DNA of 22,427 bases from Bacteroidales bacterium UBA1077 (lineage in GTDB: Bacteria; Bacteroidota; Bacteroidia; Bacteroidales; UBA932), in NCBI GenBank assembly GCA_002314195.1, contig DCCQ01000097.1, forward strand, positions 1 to 22,427, in the 5' to 3' direction. A program made the position numbers and the translations under genes. Below are positions 6,214-15,952 of the stretch, piece by piece. The notes beneath the pieces are model-generated. The model was not told where the DNA came from. It did no database searches and saw only the letters and a program-made list of their open reading frames with translations. How positions within the stretch are numbered: position 1 is the stretch's first letter; every line of letters starts with the position of its first letter.

Positions 6214-8808
6214 CTATTTCTGGTTCTGAAGAGCCGCGTTGACACGGGCAAGAAGGTACTCGTAGTGAGCCCTGTCCTCGGACGGAGCGGGGGATTTGCG
6301 GGAAGCGGCCAAAGCCTTGACCTTGTTCAAGAACACGATCCGGCACCCGTCACTCTCATCAATAGTCTGGACACTCACGCTTTTCTGGTAAGGGGCTTTG
6401 CCCTCGCCAAGGTAGACATCATCGTAACCACACCACATAGGCTCGGCGGCATATTCATCATCAATGGAATCCTTCTCAGCCCAAGATTTGGAAAGCAGCG
6501 ACTTGACATCCTTGGCTGAAGTCGTCAGGACTTCCCTCTGGAGAGTCTTTTCCTCTGATGTCAGCTTGCGGCCGGCGATCGAGGAGGCGAACAGCTCGCT
6601 GAAAAGGTCATCGTAATATTCCTTGACAGTGTAAGGTTTGCTGTTGCCAGGAACCACGGATGCCAGAATGACATTTGCCGGGACGGTGGAGGCCAGCGCC
6701 TTCGCCACCTGAGCGCAGATCTTATTGGACTGTGGGGATGCCAAAGGCAGGTTCGATGTCACGTCGGCGTTGTTGATCCACGAGGATGAACGGAGCTCGC
6801 CGATCACCCATTTCAGGGAAGCCTTCTGGACCTTTTTGGAAACAGGGACAGATGGTTTGACAGCAGAACCATCCTTGACGTTGTTCAAGTATATTCCTCC
6901 GACCTGGGCCATCACGTTGTTGATGTAGCGGTAATACTGATTCGTCAATTGGATGTAGAGATCATTCCTGTGAGAGAAATCGCAGTCATCTTCACCGACC
7001 CATTCGTTCATCTTTGGAAGTATGTACTTGAGGTTCTTGATGCCGTAGTCGCTGGACCTGATCGGATCGTCGCCCAAATCCTCTGTCCTTGCGCTCGGAT
7101 CGTAGGCGCCATAGCTATTTGAAGTGGTAACCTGCTGGGCTCCATAGCGATAAAGCGGATCACCGGCTTTCTCGTCGATGATCTTCTCCGCGATGGAATA
7201 TTCCTCCCAAATGTCCTTCGCACCGATCACCGGAGTATAGAGCCACTTGATGGCATATTCATCATAAACGCCGAGAGACGGCGGCACGAGCTTTACGCCC
7301 TTATCCTGAGGTTGGGCTACATAGTTGAAACGGGCATAGTCCATTATGGAAGGAGTCGTACCGTACTTGGCGGTAAAGGCAGCGTTTCTCAAAGAGTCAG
7401 TCGGATAAGCCGAAGAAGCGCCCATGTTGTGCATAAGTCCCAGAGTATGACCTATTTCATGAGAAATCACATAAACAAGCGACTCGTCGATGATATCCTG
7501 CGGCATCTTGACGGCACGGACCTTCTCGTCCACCTGCGAGGTCTGCACGAAACGCCAGTTGTTGATGAGCTTGATCACATCATTGTAGACCAGCACCGAA
7601 GCGTTCAGGATCTCACCTGTGACAGGATCCACCCAGGACGGACCCATCGCGTTCATCGTGGCGTCAGGGACGTACCTGATGCATGAATATTTCAGATTGT
7701 CAGGATCGAACTGCGGATCCCCTTCGGCAGTCGGGAAGTCACGCACCTGCATCACGTCCTTCAGGCCGATCGCCTCGAAGGCATGATTCCACGCAAGGAC
7801 GCCTTTCTTGATAGGAGCCTTCCATGCCTCCGGGAAGGAGTTGTCCACGTACCAGACAATCGGATTCTTCACCGTGACTTTCTGGCCTTTCTGCCAATCT
7901 GTCGTGTCAGAGAGTTCAAGTCTCCAGCGGGAAGCCAGCACATAGCCTTTGAACCCGTCCTCGGCGGAAGACAGATTGTACTTCACACTACCCTCTCCCG
8001 GACCTACCGGGAACACTCCGATCCTCGAATCCTGCACACGTGCCGGCATCGGATTCTCCGGAAGCAGCAGGAACGAGACCGTGTAGGCCATCGAGCCGGA
8101 ACCGACCTTGCCTTTAAGCATAAGGAAAGTCTTTGTGAAATCCACATTGGAATGCACTTTGACGGAAGCGTTGTCGCTGAATGCTTTGAGGTCGCTGAAC
8201 CAGGTGGCTTTTTCATCCGCTGCCTTTGTGAGGGAAAAGTCCTTTCCCTTAGGAGCCAACGAATTGATGAGCGGGGTCACTTCGAAAATCACCTCCGAGC
8301 TGTCCTTGTTGGTGGCCTGTACGGCTATTCTTCTCAACACCTTGGGAATATAGTTGCGCTCAAGAGCGGTCCGCATCCCGGGATCGGAACTTGTGGCGTT
8401 GGTTCCCGGAACCGTCAGCACCACGAGACTGTCTTTAAGGTCAATCTGGAAGTATGTCGGCTTGGCATACTTGTAGCCCACATTCAGGTAAGACGGGTTG
8501 CTTGTCGCTGTGATCGTGCTTCCCACAAGCATCCTGCGTCCCATCATATTCCTTGGAAATCCCATGTAGATTTTGTCCTTGGACGTGCGGTAAAGGTTGA
8601 ATGTGCCTCCGCAAGCCGAATCAGCGACCTCCTTCATCAGTTTCTGGTAAGGTGTCTGCTTCTTCTTCGGGGTTGGCTTCGGTGCCGCCACTGCCTCCGT
8701 CTGGACTTTTTTCTTCTTCTTTTTCTTAAACGGAAACGCTGCCGCGTCTGTGGACGGAACCAACAGCGCGGCGGCGATCAAAGCGAGGATAATGCTCCTT
8801 TTTGTCAT
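6214..8808 (-). CDS. Secreted zinc-dependent metalloprotease (DUF5117/DUF5118-type, metzincin fold)
   Basis: This is an 864-residue exported protease. The signal peptide (MTKRSIILAL to about residue 24) is followed by a lysine-rich stretch. The zinc site is HEIGHTLGLMHN (His450, Glu451, His454, His460), and a Met-turn SIMDY follows at about 487-491, so this is a metzincin. Regions before and after the zinc site match the layout of Bacteroidetes proteins annotated with DUF5118, DUF5117 and a DUF4953 catalytic part (family knowledge). It is the last gene of the five-gene SusC/SusD operon, 31 bases after the PKD-like gene. Its role is likely to cut extracellular or periplasmic protein to peptides for the TonB-dependent transporter. 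No lipobox is seen, so it is soluble or loosely attached. The target protein is unknown. Confidence 0.88.
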   Translation of the reverse strand: MTKRSIILALIAAALLVPSTDAAAFPFKKKKKKKVQTEAVAAPKPTPKKKQTPYQKLMKEVADSACGGTFNLYRTSKDKIYMGFPRNMMGRRMLVGSTITATSNPSYLNVGYKYAKPTYFQIDLKDSLVVLTVPGTNATSSDPGMRTALERNYIPKVLRRIAVQATNKDSSEVIFEVTPLINSLAPKGKDFSLTKAADEKATWFSDLKAFSDNASVKVHSNVDFTKTFLMLKGKVGSGSMAYTVSFLLLPENPMPARVQDSRIGVFPVGPGEGSVKYNLSSAEDGFKGYVLASRWRLELSDTTDWQKGQKVTVKNPIVWYVDNSFPEAWKAPIKKGVLAWNHAFEAIGLKDVMQVRDFPTAEGDPQFDPDNLKYSCIRYVPDATMNAMGPSWVDPVTGEILNASVLVYNDVIKLINNWRFVQTSQVDEKVRAVKMPQDIIDESLVYVISHEIGHTLGLMHNMGASSAYPTDSLRNAAFTAKYGTTPSIMDYARFNYVAQPQDKGVKLVPPSLGVYDEYAIKWLYTPVIGAKDIWEEYSIAEKIIDEKAGDPLYRYGAQQVTTSNSYGAYDPSARTEDLGDDPIRSSDYGIKNLKYILPKMNEWVGEDDCDFSHRNDLYIQLTNQYYRYINNVMAQVGGIYLNNVKDGSAVKPSVPVSKKVQKASLKWVIGELRSSSWINNADVTSNLPLASPQSNKICAQVAKALASTVPANVILASVVPGNSKPYTVKEYYDDLFSELFASSIAGRKLTSEEKTLQREVLTTSAKDVKSLLSKSWAEKDSIDDEYAAEPMWCGYDDVYLGEGKAPYQKSVSVQTIDESDGCRIVFLNKVKALAASRKSPAPSEDRAHYEYLLARVNAALQNQK

Positions 8809-8839
8809 GATTATATTTAAATTGTTATTGATTATCAGT

Positions 8840-10342
8840 TTAGTTCACCCGGTACTTGTAAAGAACCGAGACAGGATCCCAAAATATGCCCTCGTAGGAT
8901 TTCACGAGGGAGCCATCCGAAAAACTGTAAACGTACAGGCTGCCTTTCTTCTCTCCTGACCGGGATGGATTGTAGGTCGCTACATAAAGCAGATCCTCCC
9001 CGCTGTCTCCCTTGTCCTTGCCCAGAAAGTTGGTGGCGATGTCACGGATCTGTTCACCGGCAGGCAGGGTGATCGCCGGCTTTGAGACCGGAGCGCTGAT
9101 CAACGACCAACGGTAAACAGCATTGTCGTAAACGTAGTACACGTCAGAGGAATGCTTGGTGTTAAGGAATTTGCAGTTGCTGTCCATCTTCAGGTCATCT
9201 GTCGTGAATGTGACATCCTTACCCCAAGTCTTTAAGGCTCCGGAACCGCCTATTCCATCGGTATTCCTGATGACATATTCCTTAGGATTCGTCTTGCTTC
9301 TGAACAGGACATAGAGGGAGTTGGTCTTTGCTGTGCGAAGAGTCGCCATATTCACAACCTCATAGCCGTCCAGTGTGTAGTAGATAGTTCCGGCGTAAGC
9401 GCTCCTTCTGACAGCGAGGCTGTCCGAATTGCGGAAATATGTCGAACGGACGGTCGCGTTGCTTGAAGCCTTGCGTGAGACACCCCCGAATATGCCGGTC
9501 ATCGGTTTGATGTCAACCATATCGGTGTAGTTTCCGAGCAGCATATCGTAGCGGTAGACGTGCGAGTTCTCGCCGAGGATGAACGCCGCGAATCCTGACG
9601 ACGAAGCCAATTCGCCGCCGAAAGCCTTGAACTGTGAGCCTGCGGAAAGCATACTCGACTTCTTGAACAGCTGGAAGGTCTTGGCTTCCATATGCCATAT
9701 CGTGCCGTTCTCATCGTTGGTGGCGATCAGCAGGCCTGAATAGTCCAGCTTCTTGACCGTGGCGTTTGACATAAACAACTGTGCGCCATTCCGCAGGGAC
9801 TGTCCAGGGTTGATGGACGAGAACACATCAGGGGACACTTCTTGTTTTCCGGCAGCGGCCTCCTCTGAAGTCAACGTCTTGATGAATGTCAGGTGGCCGT
9901 CTCCGGATTCACCGTTGCTCAGGATGGTGACACCCTCGTCATAGCCAGAGTTCACGTTCAGGGTGAAGTACTTGTACTGTATGCTTTCTCCGTTGTCAGC
10001 CCTGAGCCTCAGGATAAATGTTCCCAGTTTGGTGAAGGTGTAGTCGATCGTCGGAGTTGTTGAGACCTTTTCGATCGTTCCGGTCTTGAAGATGTGGTCC
10101 GCGACCGTCTTGCCGTCAGCCGGCTGGCCGTAGGACCACTCGTAGGAAACCTCACGGTCACTCGTGACGGTGAGCCCATCGTATTTCAGTTCCACGCCAA
10201 GGTCAGCGTTGATCGTGTCGGAAGCCGCCTTGAGATCGATCGGCGCAAGGTCTATCGTGTCTCCCTCGTCGATCTTCCAGCAGGAGGACACCGCCACGGT
10301 GAGCAGCGCCGCCGCTGACAATAATATGAATATTCTCTTCAT
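8840..10342 (-). CDS. PKD-like family surface lipoprotein
   Basis: This is a 500-residue lipoprotein with lipobox VSSC (Cys21). An N-terminal Ig/PKD-like segment (about residues 35-130) contains YEWSYG and YTFTKLGTFILRLRADN, the pattern of Bacteroidetes PKD-like domains. The rest is beta-rich with repeated aromatic and glycine motifs and may be a propeller-like binding domain. Proteins of this kind commonly follow SusC, SusD and DUF4843 genes and are taken to be surface ligand-binding accessories (family knowledge). No catalytic motif is seen. The gene lies 15 bases after the DUF4843 gene and 31 bases before the metalloprotease gene, within one transcription unit. The ligand is probably peptide or protein, inferred only from the neighbouring protease. 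Confidence 0.8.
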   Translation of the reverse strand: MKRIFILLSAAALLTVAVSSCWKIDEGDTIDLAPIDLKAASDTINADLGVELKYDGLTVTSDREVSYEWSYGQPADGKTVADHIFKTGTIEKVSTTPTIDYTFTKLGTFILRLRADNGESIQYKYFTLNVNSGYDEGVTILSNGESGDGHLTFIKTLTSEEAAAGKQEVSPDVFSSINPGQSLRNGAQLFMSNATVKKLDYSGLLIATNDENGTIWHMEAKTFQLFKKSSMLSAGSQFKAFGGELASSSGFAAFILGENSHVYRYDMLLGNYTDMVDIKPMTGIFGGVSRKASSNATVRSTYFRNSDSLAVRRSAYAGTIYYTLDGYEVVNMATLRTAKTNSLYVLFRSKTNPKEYVIRNTDGIGGSGALKTWGKDVTFTTDDLKMDSNCKFLNTKHSSDVYYVYDNAVYRWSLISAPVSKPAITLPAGEQIRDIATNFLGKDKGDSGEDLLYVATYNPSRSGEKKGSLYVYSFSDGSLVKSYEGIFWDPVSVLYKYRVN

Positions 10343-10357
10343 CTCTTTATTCTCTGA

Positions 10358-11290
10358 TTAATCAAGGAAACCATATGTGCCGCTGCGGGGATCACCCCAG
10401 CCAACGCGGTTGTTTTTGTTGACTTTGTCGGTGCCCATCACCTCAAAATGAGGATCGTCAGGATGCTCGGCATAGTACTTCTCATAGTATTCGTACAAAG
10501 GGCAGAACACTAAACTTGCCCAAGCCGACATGTAGTTCTTCCGCCAGAATCTATTCATTTTGTAGTTATCCGAGCTTGGCTCTGCGTCAAGGTTCTCTCC
10601 GTAGTGAGCGACACAATATTCATAGAAAACAGGATTGGTCTCGGATGTCTTGTGGAAAAGATCGAGAAGCTTCCTGAACTTGTCAGGATAAAAGTTGCCG
10701 AGGTCATAGTCCCACCCAGGTTCGGATTTTGTGTCCGGCTTCCACCAAGACGGACAAGCCGGGTCGCCATCATTGACATAGACCTGGAAATCCGGTGTCC
10801 TGATGCTTTGCGAGCTTGAGCTGTCAGCAGGAAGCGGCTCGAAATTCTCGAACGGAACGAGTCTGAGAAGAACACGCACGTATGCTCCTTCCTTCATTTC
10901 CGGCTGACGTTTAAGCTTCACGGAAACCTTAGTGGAAGTGGCTCCGGCCGGGAGCACGCAGTCTCCCACCTCGAAATCAACGCCTTCCCTTGCAGAGACT
11001 ACCGGATAGGTGACGCCGCCGAACGCGATTGTGTCGCCCTCATCACTTGGGACACACTCAAGTTTGAACCGCCTGTCTTGATCTGACACCGTGCCCATGA
11101 TATAGACAGGAGCCTCAACGCCAATCTCATCATCAGCCAAAAGGGCGAAGGACTTGATCAGAACCTGCTGCCTGTCCTGAAAATATATGTGATCTTTCTG
11201 GTCGGTGTCGTACATTATCCACGTCCCGTTGCAGGATGTGAGTAAAAGCAGAACCGAAATGAACGGATATATCAATCTTTTCATATTCAT
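10358..11290 (-). CDS. DUF4843 domain-containing lipoprotein
   Basis: This is a 310-residue lipoprotein with signal MKRLIYPFISVLLLLTSC (lipid Cys20). The opening YDTDQKDHIYFQD, and later aromatic-rich motifs such as FGGVTYPV and FRKLLDLF, match the DUF4843 family found behind SusC/SusD pairs in Bacteroidetes. The molecular role of this family is not established; an outer-membrane accessory that binds the imported ligand is the usual inference. The ATG at 11290 directly abuts the TAA stop of the SusD gene (TAAATG), so translational coupling is likely. A second in-frame ATG (MKRL) at 11284 is an alternative start and gives the same lipoprotein. Confidence 0.82.
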   Translation of the reverse strand: MNMKRLIYPFISVLLLLTSCNGTWIMYDTDQKDHIYFQDRQQVLIKSFALLADDEIGVEAPVYIMGTVSDQDRRFKLECVPSDEGDTIAFGGVTYPVVSAREGVDFEVGDCVLPAGATSTKVSVKLKRQPEMKEGAYVRVLLRLVPFENFEPLPADSSSSQSIRTPDFQVYVNDGDPACPSWWKPDTKSEPGWDYDLGNFYPDKFRKLLDLFHKTSETNPVFYEYCVAHYGENLDAEPSSDNYKMNRFWRKNYMSAWASLVFCPLYEYYEKYYAEHPDDPHFEVMGTDKVNKNNRVGWGDPRSGTYGFLD

Positions 11291-12721
11291 TTAATTGTTA
11301 ACATTTTTCCTGGCCTCGAGTTCCTCGTCCGGAACAGTCAGAGTGTAGGTGGACGCAAGGTCGCCGTGAAGGATCTTGCCGGACACTGTCGTTATGTCTT
11401 TCTTTTCCTTCTTCATGTCCATCCATGTAATCCCCTCGCAATAAAACTCTCTTTGACGTTCCTCGAAGAGCAGATCTCTGGTCAGAGCGGTCCCGGTCTC
11501 CTCAAGGGTCTCGCGGCCTCTGGATTTCAGGACCTTGTCGAAATATTCCACAGCCTTGGCCTGATCCTTTTCAATGTTGGCCTCGGCGACAATGTAGTAC
11601 ATCTCTGGAAGCCTGAGGATGTCATAGCCAAGGATGGATTTTCCGCTGTAGGAATTGTCCCCGGAGATGAAGCTGTTGTTCACAAGCTTGCGGCACAATG
11701 ATGATGAGACATCGAACCATGCCGACAACCTGTAGTCGGTCGCCGCACCGCTGTTCTTTTCGTAGACCGAGGAATAACCTGGTGCGATGACAAGTGAGGA
11801 CGACGCTCCGGAGCCATTGATGTTCAGTTTCTTCATCATCGAGCTCTCATCATTGATGAAAAGTCCGAAAATCGTCTCGTTCAAGTCCAAGGTGCCGTTG
11901 TCAGGTTGCACGAAGGCACTGACAGGACGGAAAGAGAACTTGCCGCTTCCGATCACCTTCTCGGCATAGGCAGCCGCGTTGTCCATGTCATTCATGCTCC
12001 AATAGACCCTCGCGATCAAGGCCTGAGCGGCGTAAAGGTTGATGTGCGCGATCCTGGCATCGGTGAAAGCCAATGCCGTGTTGCTCCTCTCGGCAGGAAC
12101 AAGAGTTTCATCCTCAGCGAGATATTCCTCAGCCCTCTTCAAATCTACAAGAATATTCCGGCACACCTCGTCATAGGAAAGGAGCGGAGAGATGTCGAAT
12201 GAATATTTCGTCACGTAAGGAATTGTGGTCTTCTTCTCGCTGTCGGAAGCCCAGTACGGAGGGCCGAACAGCTTGAGGACTTCGTAGTGGACGAAAGCCC
12301 TGAGAGCCAACGCCTCACCAAGATAAAGACGGGAATGCTTGTAGGTGTCGGCATCGTCCTCAGCGTGCTCCACGATGTTGTTGATGTGGTTGATCGCCTC
12401 GTATGCATCTTTCCAGATTTCCTTCTTGGTGGAAGTCGAGCCGCTGGAGGTCATCTCGCCCTCGGCCAGTTCGGCGTACTTGTAGTCCGAAGTGGTGAAG
12501 TTCTGGCTCATAACCTCCGGAAGAAGAATCAGATGCTGTCCGTAAAGGTTGGTGCCGGTCAGCTCGCTATAGACTCCATAGAGCGCGTCCTCATATTCCT
12601 CAGCCGTCTCAAACATATTGATTTTCTCGCCTTTAGGGTGCACGTCAAGGAATTTGTCACACCCTGTCGCAAGAACGGCGGCAATTATTGTCGTGAATAT
12701 TATCTTGTTTTTCATTGTCAT
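11291..12721 (-). CDS. RagB/SusD family nutrient-binding outer-membrane lipoprotein
   Basis: This is a 476-residue SusD-like lipoprotein. After the lipobox ATGC (Cys21) it reads DKFLDVHPKGE, the classic SusD opening. TPR-type helices follow, including the ALALRAFVHYEVLKLFGPPY motif, and the C-terminus has FEERQREFYCEGITWMDMKK, close to the conserved family block. SusD proteins form the lid over the SusC channel and hold the ligand for import. The gene starts 9 bases after the SusC stop. With no glycan-active enzymes nearby but a protease in the operon, a peptide ligand (RagB-like) is inferred. The ATG at 12721 (MTMKNK) or 12715 (MKNK) could be the start; the signal peptide is intact with either. 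Confidence 0.92.
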   Translation of the reverse strand: MTMKNKIIFTTIIAAVLATGCDKFLDVHPKGEKINMFETAEEYEDALYGVYSELTGTNLYGQHLILLPEVMSQNFTTSDYKYAELAEGEMTSSGSTSTKKEIWKDAYEAINHINNIVEHAEDDADTYKHSRLYLGEALALRAFVHYEVLKLFGPPYWASDSEKKTTIPYVTKYSFDISPLLSYDEVCRNILVDLKRAEEYLAEDETLVPAERSNTALAFTDARIAHINLYAAQALIARVYWSMNDMDNAAAYAEKVIGSGKFSFRPVSAFVQPDNGTLDLNETIFGLFINDESSMMKKLNINGSGASSSLVIAPGYSSVYEKNSGAATDYRLSAWFDVSSSLCRKLVNNSFISGDNSYSGKSILGYDILRLPEMYYIVAEANIEKDQAKAVEYFDKVLKSRGRETLEETGTALTRDLLFEERQREFYCEGITWMDMKKEKKDITTVSGKILHGDLASTYTLTVPDEELEARKNVNN

Positions 12722-12730
12722 TCCTCCTTT

Positions 12731-15700
12731 TTAGAATGTAGGGCGGAAAATCAGGTTGATTCCGCGGCAGTACGGATAGCTGGTTCCCCTCTCGAACTTG
12801 ACGGTCGAGATGTGGGCGATGTCGGAAAGTCCGAATCCCACGGCCAGTTTGCGGAGGCCGAGCCTCGTGATCGCCTTGGGAGCGAAGTCGTACATGACCT
12901 GAATGCTGGAGATGTACAATTCGTTACGCTTCTCGACGAACCTCTCCGAGTACATCGAGGTGCTTGTGGACGTGCCGATTCCGAGGAAACGGGTGTGGTC
13001 GCCCGGCTGCTTCCACCTGTCAGTGAACACACGGCGGTCAACGTTATATTCAGCGTCGATGTTCTCAACCTTGTTCTGGAGCGTGGAGTTGTAGTAGTCG
13101 GCTCCGAAGGTGTAGGAAGTCGCGATGCTGACGGAGAAGCCCTTGTACCTGACGGTGTTCATCCACGAACCTTGCAGGATCGGGTTGGTGTTGCCGACAG
13201 CGACCCTCTCGTCCTTGTCATAGTGGTAGGTATATTCACCATTCTTCTTTATGAATATCTCCTTTCCGGTGGCAGGGTCGATTCCGGCGGAACGCATCGC
13301 GAATATGTCGTACTGAGAGCCGCCCTCCTGAAGGAGGATGTTCGGCTTGGAGCTGTCGTAAGGGTTGGTGATGTCGTCCTTGATGTCATCCGAGATCTTC
13401 TGGATCTTGTCCATCACGTGTCCACCGGTAAGGGTCATACTCCAGAACAAATCCTTGGTTCTGATGATCTGTCCGGAAACCGAGAGGTCAAGACCCTTGT
13501 TGTTCATCTGGCCGAAGTTCACGTTCATCGAGCTTGTTCCGACGGAAGGCGGAAGGGTCACAGGCATCAACATATCGTAGGTCGTGTTCGAGTAGAAGTC
13601 GAAGGACAGGTTGAACCTGTTGTCCAGAAAGGCTGCCGTGATTCCGAAGTTGTTGTTGAATGTCCTCTGCCATTTGAGGTCAGGATTGCCCATCTGCTTA
13701 GGCAGCGCGCCGATACCGGAGACATACTGGTACTTTGAGTCATACTGATAGACGGTACGTGCCTGATAGTAGTCGAAGGAGACGCTGCCGGTGTAACCCA
13801 TTGAATATCTGAAGGTCAGAGTGTTGACCCAAGGCAGATTGTCTTTGATGAATTTCTCGTTGTGCAGATGCCAGCCGGCTCCGAACGCCCAGAAAGGGGC
13901 GAAACTGTTGCGAGAGCCAAATTTGGAGGAACCAGAGGCTCTGTAGGATCCGTCCACGAAATACCTGTTCCAAAGGCTGAAGTTGGCGTTGGCGAACACA
14001 CCGACTCCTGTGGAGACCTTGTCTGAGCCTGACGGATGACCGGTAGGATAACTAAGTGCGAACGACAGGTCCGAGAGTTCATCCTTGATGAAACCTGTGG
14101 CGATGAACGAGGCGTTCTGTTTCCGACCATACTGAATATTGCTACCAGCACTTATGCGGAACATAGAGCCCTTGGTGTCAAGAGACCTACCGTAGTTGAT
14201 GACAATCTTGCCGTCGGTAGATAGACCGTTCCCGGTCGCGAGACTGTAGCGTCCCTTGTCCGCCAACTTGCTGTTCTCGTACTTTGCCATGTCAGGAGAC
14301 TCGTAGGTGTCAGCCTTGCTCCACGACAGTCCAAGATTGGCCTGCCCCGTCACATAAAGATCCTTGGTGATGTTCCATCTTCCTGACAGAGAGTTGGTCC
14401 AAGACTGGGTCTGTGATTTGCTGAAACTTGAGAGAGTCGCCTCGTAAAGAGGGTTGGAGATCTTCGTCCCTGAGGTACTGAACGGATTGAAAGTGTAGTA
14501 CTTGTAATATTCTCCGTCCTCGTCCGTCATCGGTAGGTATGGATTCATTCTGGAGTACTGGGAGTAACTTCCATAAGGAGAATCCACACTTCTGTTCAGC
14601 GAGAAGCTGTTCTTGTAGGACAAGGTCAGCTTGTTGCGGAGATGGTAGTTGATGCTGAAATTCAGTCCAAGATTCCTTCTGTTGTCCCCTTTCATGACTC
14701 CATAAGTGTCTCCGAAATTGGCGTTCGCCCGGAACTCCAGTTTCTCACCCCTCGAACTTAGGGCCAGGGAATGCGTGTGGCTGAACGGCACCCGAAGCGG
14801 CGCGTGGAGCCAGTCCGGATTCACGCCCTTGCGCACGAGCTGGAGTTTGTAGTCGTAGGCCTCGTCCATCGAGCCGTCGGCGTTGTCATACTTGCCGGCA
14901 AGCCTCTCGACCTCAAGTTTCTCCGCAGGACTGCAAAGATTGAACGAACTGAGGTCCGGCACGCTGAAACGGGGCACGAAATTGTAGCTCATCCTGAGTT
15001 TTCCCTCTTCGGAGCGCTTCCTTTCAACTACAATGACACCATTGGCACCTTTCTCACCATAGAGAATGGTCGCCGAGGCATCCTTGAGCACATCGATTCG
15101 CTCGATGTCAAACATATCCAGATCGTAGAGTTCCTGAATGCTGATCTCGACTCCGTCCAGCACGATGAGAGGGTTGTTGACACCCTCTTCGCTCTCGTTG
15201 GTGATGAGCGTGTTGGCTCCACGGATGAGGATAGAAGGCACGGCATTCGGATTCGATCCCGCCGCATTGTTCTCCACCAGCACCATACCTGGAGTCAGAG
15301 ACGCAAGGCTCTGCATCAGGTTGGTCGATGACACGGCCACCAATTGGTCACCGCTGATCGTTGTGGCCGCTCCTGTGAACGTTTCCTTAGTCTGAGTGTA
15401 AAAGCCGTTGACAACAACAGCGTCCAGACTGGAAGTCTTCAGCTGCACGTTCAACCTCGTAGAGGTGCTGACATTGTACTCCTTCGACTCTGTTCCAATG
15501 AATGAATATATCAGGATGTCTGATTTGCCCGGACTGCGCTGAAATGTCAGTGAATAATTTCCGTCCGCATCGGCGGATGTTCCTATCGAGGTTCCCTTCA
15601 CGAGCACGTTGGCTCCGGGAAGTGGCTCGTCATGGTCGTCAGTGATCCGTCCCTTAATGGTGATTCTTGGATTGGCCGGTGCGCCAGACACGCCCTTACC

Positions 15701-15826
15701 CTGACTGTTCTGGGCAAAGGCGGTGTCGGTAAAACCGGTAACCGACAGAAGAATGCATAAGGACAGAACCAAAGACTTGACCCAAAGACACCTTGTCTTC
15801 GAAGATCTGTCTGATTCCATAAGCAT
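12731..15826 (-). CDS. SusC/RagA family TonB-linked outer-membrane transporter
   Basis: This is a 1031-residue TonB-dependent transporter of normal SusC length. The order is: signal peptide (hydrophobic core about 19-31, cleavage near AFA-Q, residue 38); a CarbopepD_reg-like domain (GRITDDHDEPLPGANVLVKG, about 59-78, through about 130); a TonB-box-like stretch LDAVVVNGFYTQ; a plug domain (about 140-265, with the SILIRGANTL block); then the 22-strand barrel ending in aromatic RPTF. It imports large ligands captured by SusD, powered by TonB-ExbBD. It is the first gene of the operon, and a good promoter lies about 40 bases upstream. The ATG at 15826 or 15820 may be the start. No anti-sigma/sigma pair or hybrid two-component system lies next to it, so its regulator is not visible here. 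Confidence 0.93.
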   Translation of the reverse strand: MLMESDRSSKTRCLWVKSLVLSLCILLSVTGFTDTAFAQNSQGKGVSGAPANPRITIKGRITDDHDEPLPGANVLVKGTSIGTSADADGNYSLTFQRSPGKSDILIYSFIGTESKEYNVSTSTRLNVQLKTSSLDAVVVNGFYTQTKETFTGAATTISGDQLVAVSSTNLMQSLASLTPGMVLVENNAAGSNPNAVPSILIRGANTLITNESEEGVNNPLIVLDGVEISIQELYDLDMFDIERIDVLKDASATILYGEKGANGVIVVERKRSEEGKLRMSYNFVPRFSVPDLSSFNLCSPAEKLEVERLAGKYDNADGSMDEAYDYKLQLVRKGVNPDWLHAPLRVPFSHTHSLALSSRGEKLEFRANANFGDTYGVMKGDNRRNLGLNFSINYHLRNKLTLSYKNSFSLNRSVDSPYGSYSQYSRMNPYLPMTDEDGEYYKYYTFNPFSTSGTKISNPLYEATLSSFSKSQTQSWTNSLSGRWNITKDLYVTGQANLGLSWSKADTYESPDMAKYENSKLADKGRYSLATGNGLSTDGKIVINYGRSLDTKGSMFRISAGSNIQYGRKQNASFIATGFIKDELSDLSFALSYPTGHPSGSDKVSTGVGVFANANFSLWNRYFVDGSYRASGSSKFGSRNSFAPFWAFGAGWHLHNEKFIKDNLPWVNTLTFRYSMGYTGSVSFDYYQARTVYQYDSKYQYVSGIGALPKQMGNPDLKWQRTFNNNFGITAAFLDNRFNLSFDFYSNTTYDMLMPVTLPPSVGTSSMNVNFGQMNNKGLDLSVSGQIIRTKDLFWSMTLTGGHVMDKIQKISDDIKDDITNPYDSSKPNILLQEGGSQYDIFAMRSAGIDPATGKEIFIKKNGEYTYHYDKDERVAVGNTNPILQGSWMNTVRYKGFSVSIATSYTFGADYYNSTLQNKVENIDAEYNVDRRVFTDRWKQPGDHTRFLGIGTSTSTSMYSERFVEKRNELYISSIQVMYDFAPKAITRLGLRKLAVGFGLSDIAHISTVKFERGTSYPYCRGINLIFRPTF

Positions 15827-15865
15827 TGATAAATGAATAATTATTTGTTAAACTTCGTTCAAGTG

Positions 15866-15897
15866 CAAAGTTATGCAAATATTTATTCAAATGCAAT
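15866..15897 (-). promoter_or_regulatory. Putative promoter of the SusC/SusD/protease operon
   Basis: On the minus strand TAACTTTG (complement of 15866-15873) fits the TAnnTTTG -7 box perfectly. ATTG (complement of 15894-15897) lies 20 bases upstream in the -33 position. The predicted start of transcription is close to 15858, leaving a leader of about 30-40 bases before the SusC start codon. This is the only strong promoter seen for the five-gene unit. Confidence 0.58.
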
Positions 15898-15952
15898 CAG
15901 ACCGCATCCCTATTTGTTGGTATTTTAGCAAGAATATTATACCCTAAAATCG

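Noticed and set aside
6103..6519. Plus-strand open frame starting in the REP-like element
   Set aside because: It reads through a palindrome and then antisense into the metalloprotease C-terminus; there is no evidence for a protein.
12287..13738. Plus-strand open frame of 483 codons opposite SusC and SusD
   Set aside because: It spans the junction of two well-supported minus-strand genes and shows no domain or start signal. Similar shadows at 3227-4246, 5104-6069 and 7783-8820 were rejected for the same reason.
15922..15950. ATTTTAG / CTAAAAT inverted repeat downstream of aguB
   Set aside because: The 7-base stem is almost all A-T with a 15-base loop, too weak to call a terminator, though it lies in the right place.
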